From contig JAKAMO010000029.1 in assembly GCA_021812825.1 (NCBI GenBank), positions 1 through 26,416 on the forward strand: DNA of 26,416 nt. Reading direction: 5' to 3'. Shown here piece after piece: positions 8,497-14,599 of the stretch. The stretch comes from a bacterium. Lineage in GTDB: Bacteria; Elusimicrobiota; Elusimicrobia; Elusimicrobiales; UBA9959. A model generated the notes under the pieces. It saw only the letters and a program-made list of their open reading frames with translations. It did no database searches and was not told the DNA's origin. Every line of letters starts with the position of its first letter. The stretch's first letter is position 1. A program made the position numbers and the translations under genes.

Positions 8497-9343
8497 CAGT
8501 CTTGGTGGTCCTGCGGACCTTAATGTCTATCTCCCTGAGATCCTTCTCGTCCTTGGACATGGCCTTGACCGGCAGCCCCATCTCGCCGTCGGGCAGCGCG
8601 AAGCGCATGCTGAAGGTGCCGTCCGGGTTCAGGCTGACCTTGCGGCCGGCCACGGTGACGAAAGCGTCGGGCTCGGTGGCCCCGTAGAGTATCAGCTCGC
8701 AGTCGGCCACCAGGCGGAACTTCCTGGCCTCCTCCGGCTGCTTGTGCAGGGCCTGCGAGGACATGGAACTCACGCCCCAGGAGGAGGCGCGGCTGAAAAC
8801 GGCCCTCAGCATCTCCCAGCGCTGGGCCAGGGACTTGGCCACTTCGCCGGAACCCTTGCCGATGTACTCCACGCCCGAGAGCTGCAGCAGCTTGTCGAAA
8901 TCCGCGGTGACGGCCATCCACTTCTCGTCCGTGACGTCCGAGACGCGGCCGGCAGGCAGGCTTACCGTATTGGTCTTGACTATGGAGATGAAGGTCCCGT
9001 CCGGCAGCACCAGCCCCACCTCGCAGAAATAGGCGCGCCCCGGCTCCTGCACGTTGACGTACCAACTGCGGGCCTCGTGCATGACCGTGATGTCGAAGAA
9101 GGCCTTGGCGCCGTCGGAGGCGTCGTGGACGCGGATGACCTGCCTGCCCTTCTCGAAGATGTCGGCGCCGTGCTTGCGCTTCAGGTTGACGCGGGAGTTG
9201 TCGGAGATCTCCCAATAGATAAACATCCAGTTGGGGTCGCGCGGCAGCAGCGCGGCCTCGGTGCTGCCGTAGCCGTCCGGCAGAGCCTTATGCTCGGCCT
9301 CCGGTCCCCGGTTTTCCTTATTGAGCCTACCTGACGAAGTCAT
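8486..9343 (-). CDS. DUF4912 domain protein, partner of the GH57 branching enzyme
   Basis: A 285-residue soluble protein. Residues ~22-130 match the DUF4912 pattern: LPDGYGSTEAALLPRDPNWM, FIYWEIS, then VIRVHDA, AFFDITV and SWYVNV, followed by a YFCEVGLVLPDG strand. This is a beta-sandwich fold thought to bind carbohydrate. DUF4912 genes are commonly found next to GH57 enzymes, which agrees with the 11-nt overlap here. A second beta-rich part near residues 215-270 (CELILYGATEPDAFVTVAGR, then VSLNPDGTFSMRFALPDGE) looks like a small Ig-like or carboxypeptidase-regulatory-like repeat. The start has a strong ribosome-binding site (GGGGAGGA, about 5 nt before the ATG). The likely job is substrate binding or helping the branching enzyme; this is inferred from context. 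Confidence 0.8.
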   Translation of the reverse strand: MTSSGRLNKENRGPEAEHKALPDGYGSTEAALLPRDPNWMFIYWEISDNSRVNLKRKHGADIFEKGRQVIRVHDASDGAKAFFDITVMHEARSWYVNVQEPGRAYFCEVGLVLPDGTFISIVKTNTVSLPAGRVSDVTDEKWMAVTADFDKLLQLSGVEYIGKGSGEVAKSLAQRWEMLRAVFSRASSWGVSSMSSQALHKQPEEARKFRLVADCELILYGATEPDAFVTVAGRKVSLNPDGTFSMRFALPDGEMGLPVKAMSKDEKDLREIDIKVRRTTKTDGK

Positions 9344-9363
9344 GACGATCCTCCCCCTGCGGC

Positions 9364-9410
9364 CCCATATCCGCTTTGCCGCGGAAATGGGATATCGGCT
9401 GGTTACCCAG
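9364..9410 (-). other. Two hairpins in the 5' leader of the DUF4912-GH57 operon
   Basis: Read on the minus strand, the first hairpin is CTGG-GTAA-CCAG (9399-9410), capped by a GNRA loop. The second is an 11-bp stem with one A-A mismatch (9381-9391 with 9364-9374) around a 6-nt loop. The ribosome-binding site follows about 15 nt later. I do not recognise a known riboswitch class. Confidence 0.45.
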
Positions 9411-9425
9411 TCACCCTACTGACGT

Positions 9426-9456
9426 ATTATACAAAAATCCCCCCGTTGGGGACCAA
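9426..9456 (-). promoter_or_regulatory. Promoter of the DUF4912-GH57 operon
   Basis: The minus strand reads TATAAT (9426-9431) with a weak TTGGTC (9451-9456) 19 nt upstream. The predicted start near 9419 gives a leader of about 75 nt. The GGTCCCC-AAC-GGGG hairpin followed by ATTTTT (9434-9454) lies in the same place and may also end PLD transcription coming from upstream. Confidence 0.5.
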
Positions 9457-9495
9457 ATCCAGGCCGGCCGGGGCGCTAAAGATACCGCGCCGGCA

Positions 9496-10692
9496 TCATT
9501 GGGCCTCGGAGTCGAAATCGGCGGCTGCGGGAGCCTCCGCGTGATCGTAAAGCCAGTCGAAGACGTACTGGTAGGCCTTTATGGCCTCCGCGTCGTTGGT
9601 GAAGATGACGTTCTCGAAGGAATGCCGGCTGGCGTTGGAGGTCCAGTTGAAGGAGCCGGTCTCCATGACAACCCCGTCCAGGATGGCGAACTTGTCGTGC
9701 AGGGCCCCTTTTTCGTTGCGGCCTATGCCCCAGCGGAAAGGCACCCCGGCCGAGAAAAGCAGCTTTGCCAGGCCCGAGCCCTTGGCCATGTTCCTGTCCA
9801 TCAGGAAGCGCACCTTTACGCCCCTCCTATTGGCGTCGATGACGGCCTCGGCCAGAACGCGGGAGGAGAAAGAGAAGGTGACGATGTCGGCGCTACGGCG
9901 CGAGGCCCTCAGAATGGCGGCCAGGCGGTCCTCGGTGGCGGAGCCGGGCGAGAACAGGTAGGCCGGCACCTTGGTCCCGTTGAGCTCCATGACCGGGGAG
10001 GGGTCCTGCGGCGGCTTGCCGTAATAACCCTCGGGAACCTCCTGGGACGGCCCCTGGGAAAGGACGCGCGCCTTGGACCACATCCACTCGAAGTAAGCGT
10101 TGTAGCCGGCCAGATAGGCGGGGTGCTGGGCGACCATCGTGTTCTCGTGGTTGGAGAAGGTGGCGCCGAAGGTCCAGTTGTAGGAACCGACGGCCACGGC
10201 CTTGCCGTCGCAGATCAGGATCTTGTTGTGGTTGACGCCGTAGCGGCCGGTGCCGCGCAGCGTGCGTATGTCCACGCCGGCCGAGATCAGCCGCTTTATC
10301 TGCGGGTCCGCCTTCGGATAGAGATGGGACTCGTCCACGACCATCCGTATCCTCACGCCGCGCTCCTTGGCCCGCAGCAGGGCGTCGGGGTTGTCCTTCA
10401 GGGTTATGCTGAACATCACCACGTCGACGCTGCTGTCCGCCAGGTCTATCAGCTTGGTGTTGAGGTCGTTCAGGTAGGCGAAATTGTACGGGGTGACCGA
10501 GCTGAAGTCACCGGTCCGGACAGCCGCCAGCGGCGCCGGCACCTGGGGCGCCTGCAGTTCTTCCGGGGAGAAGGCTATAGCGAAGTCCCGCTGCCCCCCG
10601 CCGGAGGACAGCGCCGAGACCCTCAACGGACCGCAGGAAAACAAGAAAGCCGCGCTCAACAGGGCGACCTTGGTCTTGCGGAAGATACGCAT
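9496..10692 (-). CDS. Secreted phospholipase D-family protein with two HKD motifs
   Basis: A 398-residue protein with an N-terminal export signal (RKTKVALLSAAFLFSC, then GPLRVSA). LFSC could be a weak lipobox, or cleavage may occur after VSA. Two PLD catalytic motifs are intact: H155-N-K157-x4-D162 followed by GSYNWT, and H332-D-K334-x4-D339 followed by GSFNWT. Both halves form one bilobed active site using a phosphohistidine intermediate. The superfamily covers phospholipases, cardiolipin synthases and nucleases (Nuc/BfiI). The paired GSxNWT motifs and exported location fit a periplasmic or extracellular phosphodiesterase; phospholipid and DNA are both possible substrates. It is divergent from the ComEC-like MBL gene. 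There is no Shine-Dalgarno sequence, and a -10 box lies 6 nt before the ATG. Confidence 0.85.
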   Translation of the reverse strand: MRIFRKTKVALLSAAFLFSCGPLRVSALSSGGGQRDFAIAFSPEELQAPQVPAPLAAVRTGDFSSVTPYNFAYLNDLNTKLIDLADSSVDVVMFSITLKDNPDALLRAKERGVRIRMVVDESHLYPKADPQIKRLISAGVDIRTLRGTGRYGVNHNKILICDGKAVAVGSYNWTFGATFSNHENTMVAQHPAYLAGYNAYFEWMWSKARVLSQGPSQEVPEGYYGKPPQDPSPVMELNGTKVPAYLFSPGSATEDRLAAILRASRRSADIVTFSFSSRVLAEAVIDANRRGVKVRFLMDRNMAKGSGLAKLLFSAGVPFRWGIGRNEKGALHDKFAILDGVVMETGSFNWTSNASRHSFENVIFTNDAEAIKAYQYVFDWLYDHAEAPAAADFDSEAQ

Positions 10693-10698
10693 GTATCT

Positions 10699-10727
10699 AT
10701 TTTATCCGTACGCGTTAATATCAACAA
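10699..10727 (-). promoter_or_regulatory. Promoter of the PLD gene, leaderless arrangement
   Basis: The minus strand reads TTGTTG (10722-10727), a 17-nt spacer, then TAAAAT (10699-10704), and only 6 nt to the ATG. Transcription would start at about the first codon, consistent with the missing ribosome-binding site. Confidence 0.55.
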
Positions 10728-10753
10728 GGGCTGTAAGTCCCCCATTGAGGGGC

Positions 10754-10817
10754 CAAAGGGCCTATATATTGACTTATCAAATATAGGTCCATTGACACGG
10801 CCGGGCTAGGCCCTTTG
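10754..10817. repeat. Nested, mutually exclusive inverted repeats in the PLD/MBL divergent spacer
   Basis: The outer arms CAAAGGGCCTA (10754-10764) and TAGGCCCTTTG (10807-10817) are a perfect 11-bp inverted repeat. The left arm also begins an inner hairpin: 10761-10772 with 10777-10787 (one bulge, CTTA loop), extendable outward by GGG/TCC. The two foldings share the bases GGGCCTA and cannot form together. The span lies between two divergent promoters. Confidence 0.6.
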
Positions 10818-10821
10818 ACGC

Positions 10822-10850
10822 TGGTCAACCCCCGCCGCGCGCATTACAAT
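10822..10850 (+). promoter_or_regulatory. Promoter of the ComEC-like MBL gene
   Basis: TGGTCA (10822-10827), a 17-nt spacer, then TACAAT (10845-10850). The -10 is flanked by the inverted repeat CCGCGC (10835-10840) / GCGCGG (10854-10859), a possible operator. The leader would be about 30 nt. Confidence 0.45.
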
Positions 10851-10887
10851 ATTGCGCGGGCAAATTGCAGCCAGCAACGGAGAAATG

Positions 10888-11841
10888 ATGAAAAAGTTCA
10901 CAGCCTTACTCGCCTTCCTGCTGCTCGGAGCTTCGGCCGCCAGGGCCCAGCTGACGGCCACTTTCGTGGACGTCGGCCAGGGCGATGCCATCTACATAGA
11001 GCTGCCGAACGGGCATAACGCCCTGATAGACGGCGGCCCTAACGGCGAGTCTATACGCAACTTCCTGAAATCCAAGGGCGTGACCAAGATAGACCATGTA
11101 GTGCTCACCCACCCGCACAGCGACCACTACATCGGCCTGCTCGAGGTCTTCAAGAAGTTCCAGGTCAACGAATTCTACGACACTAGGATGAACAACACCG
11201 ACGCCCAGGGCGACGATACCCTGCGCCAGCTGGCCCAGTCCGAGCCCGGCTGCAGGACCATCTATCCGGAACCCGGCGACCAGCTGAACTGGGACCGCAA
11301 CGTGACCGTGAAGGTCCTGAACTCCTGCACCTCCCCGGTATCGTCCAAGGACAATACCCCGATCAACAACTGCTCGATAGTCCTGCGCCTCTTCTACAAC
11401 GGCAACGGCATCCTGCTGATGGGCGACGCCGAGACCGAGATCGAGAACGCGATGATGCGCATCTTCAAGTCGGGCCTAAACTCCACGTACCTTAAGGTCG
11501 GGCACCACGGCTCGCGCTATTCAACTTCCGCCAAGTTCCTTGAGCGCGTCCAGCCCCGCGTGGCCATCATCTCGGTGGGCCAGGACAACAAGTTCGGCCA
11601 CCCGCACAAGGAGACCCTGGACAGGCTCATGGCCGCCAAGATACAGGTCTTCACCACGCTGGACGGCACGCAGACCCTGACCATCCCGGCTCCGAAGCGC
11701 GGCGTGGAGCCCATGGTGAACGGCGAGATAGAGCTGCCGGTGGTCTACACTCCTACTCCAGAGTTCCGGATGCAGGATTATCCCTACAACCCCGCAGACG
11801 CTGCGGCGATGAAGCAGCTCGGCGAGGCCGCCTCTAAATAA
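10888..11841 (+). CDS. Exported ComEC/Rec2-like metallo-beta-lactamase-fold protein
   Basis: About 317 residues. A signal peptide (MKKFTALLAFLLLGASAARA) is followed directly by the MBL domain: FVDVGQGDAIYIELPNGHNA, LIDGGP, and THPHSDHYIG with the metal ligands H75-x-H77-x-D79-H80. GDAETEIENAM, KVGHHGSRYSTS and GQDNKFGHPH supply the remaining motifs of the ComEC C-terminal MBL group. There are no ComEC competence membrane helices, so this is the stand-alone secreted form, probably a phosphodiesterase or nuclease. Two ATGs are adjacent (10885 and 10888); GGAG at 10879-10882 is spaced better for the second. The ~45 residues after the last MBL motif (VVYTPTPEFRMQDYPYNPAD) are proline-rich and unlike the core. 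Its neighbour is an exported PLD protein. Confidence 0.85.
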   Translation: MKKFTALLAFLLLGASAARAQLTATFVDVGQGDAIYIELPNGHNALIDGGPNGESIRNFLKSKGVTKIDHVVLTHPHSDHYIGLLEVFKKFQVNEFYDTRMNNTDAQGDDTLRQLAQSEPGCRTIYPEPGDQLNWDRNVTVKVLNSCTSPVSSKDNTPINNCSIVLRLFYNGNGILLMGDAETEIENAMMRIFKSGLNSTYLKVGHHGSRYSTSAKFLERVQPRVAIISVGQDNKFGHPHKETLDRLMAAKIQVFTTLDGTQTLTIPAPKRGVEPMVNGEIELPVVYTPTPEFRMQDYPYNPADAAAMKQLGEAASK

Positions 11842-11865
11842 CCGGCACACCAGCGCGGCAGAAAA

Positions 11866-11887
11866 AAGGGCGCCTTATGGCGCCCTT
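11866..11887. terminator. Bidirectional terminator between the MBL gene and btuD
   Basis: AAGGGCGCC (11866-11874), loop TTAT, GGCGCCCTT (11879-11887), followed by TCTTCTTT. An A-run upstream provides the U-tract for the minus strand. It serves the convergent ends at 11841 and 11914. Confidence 0.85.
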
Positions 11888-11913
11888 CTTCTTTGCTAAG
11901 GCCCGGTCCTGGC

Positions 11914-12657
11914 CTATCTGGGGATGAGCGGAGATTCGGGCGGTATGCCGTACACCGCGGCGAGCGCTCCGGGGGAGAGCATCTCCGCGGCGGAACCGAA
12001 GGAATATCCACCCCCGCCGCGGAAGAGCAGCGCCTTGTTGCAGCCGAGGCGGGCCAGAGCGGGCTCGTGCAGGACGGCCGCCACGGCCATCCCGCGCACG
12101 GTGAGGCGCTTAAGCAGGTCCAGGACGGCGGCCTTGTACCTGAGGTCGAGATGGGAGGTCGGCTCGTCCAGCAGCAGGACCCCAGTCTCCTGCGCCAGTG
12201 CCTGCGCGATGAAAGCGAGCTGCCGTTCTCCGGTGGAAAGCGTGTTAATAGAGCGGCCGGCCAGCCTGGCTATCCCCGTCTCCTCCAGCGCCCTGTCCGC
12301 CGCCTCCTGGTCGGCCGCGGAATAGCCGCGCCAGAGGCCGGCTCTGGCCGTGCGGCCCAGCAGCACAGCCTCCCGGACGGAGAAATCATAGGGGGTAAAG
12401 GTCTCGCTGGGAACGTAGGCGAGCAGACGGGCCAGACGATCGGGATCAAGGCCCTTGACCTCCTGTCCGCCTATCCTCACGGAACCGGACGCGCCGCCCT
12501 GGAAGCCGGTTATGAGCCTGAGCAGCGTTGACTTGCCTGAACCGTTCGGGCCCAGGACGCACATGAAGTCCCCCGGCAGCAGCGCGAAGGACATGCCGGA
12601 GATCAGCGGCGCGCCGCCGTAGGAGAAGGTAAGCCCCTCCACCTTCAGCGCCGGCAT
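11914..12657 (-). CDS. btuD: ABC transporter ATP-binding protein, cobalamin/siderophore type (BtuD-like)
   Basis: A 247-residue ATPase: Walker A GPNGSGKST (residues 36-44), signature LSTGERQ (about 140), Walker B VLLLDEPTSHLD (about 160-171) and switch histidine H197 (VLHEP). The Q-loop position reads YVPSE, so the usual glutamine is serine (S84). This is unusual and could change coupling, but the rest is intact. A longer open frame upstream exists only inside btuC. The chosen ATG overlaps the btuC stop (TGATG) and has GGGGAGG just upstream. It is the last gene of the riboswitch-controlled btuF-btuC-btuD operon and powers uptake of vitamin B12 across the inner membrane. Assignment to B12 rests on the riboswitch, because FecE-type siderophore ATPases look alike. 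Confidence 0.85.
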   Translation of the reverse strand: MPALKVEGLTFSYGGAPLISGMSFALLPGDFMCVLGPNGSGKSTLLRLITGFQGGASGSVRIGGQEVKGLDPDRLARLLAYVPSETFTPYDFSVREAVLLGRTARAGLWRGYSAADQEAADRALEETGIARLAGRSINTLSTGERQLAFIAQALAQETGVLLLDEPTSHLDLRYKAAVLDLLKRLTVRGMAVAAVLHEPALARLGCNKALLFRGGGGYSFGSAAEMLSPGALAAVYGIPPESPLIPR

Positions 12658-13592
12658 CAGGTCCTCCCCCTGGCGGATCTCCAGAGCAGCCACATGAAGA
12701 ACGGCGCCCCCGCCAGCGCCATCACTACCCCGGCCGGGATCTCCGCCGGGGCGAACAGCGAGCGCCCGGCCGCGTCCGCGGCGGCCAGGAGGGCCGCGCC
12801 GCCTATGGCCGAAGCGGGCACCAGCGTCCTCGAGGACGGCCCGGTCAGCAGACGCACGATATGCGGCGTCATCAGCCCGACGAAACCTATAGTGCCGCCG
12901 AGGGCTACCGCCGCCGAGGTGGCAGCGCAGGCGAAGACGAAGAAGAGTATCCGTTCCTTCTCTGGACTGACCCCGAGATGATACGCGCTCTGCGCCCCTA
13001 GCGACATCGCGTCCAGCGCCCGCCAGCGGACAAGCGCCAGCCCGCCGCAGACCGCGATAATAACGCCGGAGGCGATAAGCACCCCGGGGCGCGCCATGTA
13101 CAGGCCGCCCAGCACGAAGTAGAACAGGGAGAAAGAGCGCTCCCGGGCGGCGGTGAGGGTAAGCATTACCAGCGCGGTCAGAAAAGCGCTTACGGCCACG
13201 CCGGCAAGCACCAGCGAGGCGTCGGAGAGTCGGCCGGCCAGCCTGGCCAGCCAATAGGAAAGGAAGGTGGCCCCGAAGGCGCCCGTGAACACGGCCAGGA
13301 AGAACAGCGGAGAATCCCTATCCACGCCCGCGATGAAGCAGAGCACCGCGGCGGCGGTGGCTCCGGCGGAAGTGCCTAGGATGTACGGATCGCTGAGCGG
13401 GTTCTTCAGCACGCCCTGGAACAGCGCCCCAGCCAGCCCGAGGCCGGCGCCGACGGCCAGCGCGGCCAGCGTGCGCGGCAGGCGCAGGTTCCAGATGATC
13501 TCCGGGGACAGGCCGGCCGGGCCCGCGGCCAGCGACAGCAGGCAGGCGGCGGCCAGTGCCGCCGGCAGCAGCAGATATTTACCTTTTGTCAT
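12657..13592 (-). CDS. btuC: FecCD/BtuC-family permease of the cobalamin importer
   Basis: A 311-residue integral membrane protein with about nine to ten hydrophobic segments. The N-terminal motifs NLRLPRTLAALAVGAGLGLA and GALFQGVLKNPLSDPYILGT, followed by SAGA, are the strongest signatures of the BtuC/FecCD family. The later GTIGFVGLMTPHIVRLLTGP matches the coupling-helix region. It forms a dimer that passes the ligand received from BtuF. The start overlaps the end of btuF by 14 nt and the stop overlaps btuD by one base, so all three are coupled. Confidence 0.88.
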   Translation of the reverse strand: MTKGKYLLLPAALAAACLLSLAAGPAGLSPEIIWNLRLPRTLAALAVGAGLGLAGALFQGVLKNPLSDPYILGTSAGATAAAVLCFIAGVDRDSPLFFLAVFTGAFGATFLSYWLARLAGRLSDASLVLAGVAVSAFLTALVMLTLTAARERSFSLFYFVLGGLYMARPGVLIASGVIIAVCGGLALVRWRALDAMSLGAQSAYHLGVSPEKERILFFVFACAATSAAVALGGTIGFVGLMTPHIVRLLTGPSSRTLVPASAIGGAALLAAADAAGRSLFAPAEIPAGVVMALAGAPFFMWLLWRSARGRT

Positions 13593-14391
13593 CAGCGCGG
13601 CCTGCCGGCGCCAGCAGGGCGGCCAGCTTCTTTATCTCCCCGAAGAGTCTTGGGCCCGGGCGGGAGAAAGCGTCGCGGTCCAGCCCGGTTATCACGCGGC
13701 CGTCCTTCACGGCGGCCATGTCCTTCGCCATCGGTCTTGAAATGAATTCATCCCTGACGCCGTTGAGCAATATCACGGCCTTCGGGTCCATCAGCAGTAC
13801 CTCTTCCCAGGTGGCCTGGAAATAGCCGCGCTTCTCGCCGCCGAAGACGTTTACGCCTCCGGCTTTGGCAACGGCATCGGAGAGGAAGGACTCTCCGCCG
13901 GTGGTCCAGCCGCCCGAGTCGGCCTCTATATAGACCTTCACCGGCTTCCCGTCCCGGGCTTTAGGCAGCGAGGAGGAAAGCCTCTTAGCCAGCTTCTCCC
14001 CCTCCTTCTTCAAGCCGAGCTCTCCGGCGATAAGCCTCACGGTGGTCAGGATGTCTTCGACCTTCTTCTCTTCCGGCAGCGTGACCACCTTTATGCCGAG
14101 CGAGGAAAGCTGCTTGGCGGTGGAAGCGGACGCCCAGGCGCCGGTGAAGACGATGTCCGGCTTGAGCGAATATACCTTCTCCAGGTTCGGACGCAGGTAG
14201 TCGCCGGCCTTCTCTATCTTCGCCGTCTCCGGAGGATAGTTGCAGAAATTGGAGACCCCGACCAGGTCCTTACCAGCCCCGAGCGCGAAGATTATCTCCG
14301 TGTAGGAGGGCATCAGCGAGACGACGCGCTTTCCTTCAGCGCGGGCGGACAGCGGGGAGCAGAGCAGCAGGAGCAGTAATATTTCGCGCAT
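13579..14391 (-). CDS. btuF: Periplasmic cobalamin-binding protein (BtuF-like)
   Basis: A 270-residue exported protein: signal peptide MREILLLLLLCSPLSARAEG, then VVSLMPSYTEIIFALGAGKD, LVGVSNFCNYPPE and LEKVYSLKPDIVFTGAW, the standard class III binding-protein lobe found in BtuF. The ATG at 14391 is chosen over an in-frame TTG at 14409, which lies inside the terminator hairpin; the signal peptide starts cleanly at the ATG. The only ribosome-binding-like sequence (GGAAAGGG) is part of that hairpin's 3' arm, so translation and transcription control may be linked. It delivers B12 to BtuC. No TonB-dependent BtuB is in the window. The B12 ligand is supported by the riboswitch directly upstream. Confidence 0.88.
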   Translation of the reverse strand: MREILLLLLLCSPLSARAEGKRVVSLMPSYTEIIFALGAGKDLVGVSNFCNYPPETAKIEKAGDYLRPNLEKVYSLKPDIVFTGAWASASTAKQLSSLGIKVVTLPEEKKVEDILTTVRLIAGELGLKKEGEKLAKRLSSSLPKARDGKPVKVYIEADSGGWTTGGESFLSDAVAKAGGVNVFGGEKRGYFQATWEEVLLMDPKAVILLNGVRDEFISRPMAKDMAAVKDGRVITGLDRDAFSRPGPRLFGEIKKLAALLAPAGRADDKR

Positions 14392-14421
14392 AAAAAAGGC
14401 CCTTTCCAAAGAGAAAGGGCC
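14392..14421 (-). terminator. Intrinsic terminator of the cobalamin riboswitch expression platform
   Basis: The minus strand reads GGCCCTTTC, a 6-nt loop, GAAAGGGCC, then six T residues, with the btuF ATG next. The 3' arm contains the only Shine-Dalgarno-like sequence. Folding would both end transcription and hide the ribosome-binding site. Confidence 0.85.
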
Positions 14422-14455
14422 CTTGTTTCCCCTCGGAAATACCCCTCGCGGGGTC

Positions 14456-14577
14456 CGCAGTAGACCGGGCTGGCCTATGGCCGTGCCGCTTCAAGCGCTA
14501 TGCGCTTCAGGCGGCCTCAGCCGTCAGCATCACCGTTGCGGGGCAGCCGGGGATTCGCACCCCGTTCCTTCTGCGTT
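14456..14577 (-). promoter_or_regulatory. Cobalamin (B12) riboswitch controlling btuFCD
   Basis: The minus strand contains the conserved core GGTGCGAATCC, then CTGCCCCGCAACGGTGA (about 14532-14563), matching the B12-box consensus GGTGnnAnTCC...GCCCCCGCAACtGT. A closing stem is formed by ACGCAG near the 5' end and CTGCGG at the 3' end (14456-14461). The 3' part AGCCCGGTCTACTGC is a divergent form of the usual AGYCAGGAGACCTGCC. Downstream a CCCC-GCGA-GGGG hairpin and the terminator form the expression platform. Cobalamin binding would be expected to favour the terminator. Confidence 0.88.
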
Positions 14578-14599
14578 TATCTATGATACTAAAATCGCG

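Noticed and set aside
14392..14409. Upstream TTG start for btuF at 14409
   Set aside because: It would lie inside the terminator hairpin and add six residues before the signal peptide; the ATG at 14391 is cleaner.
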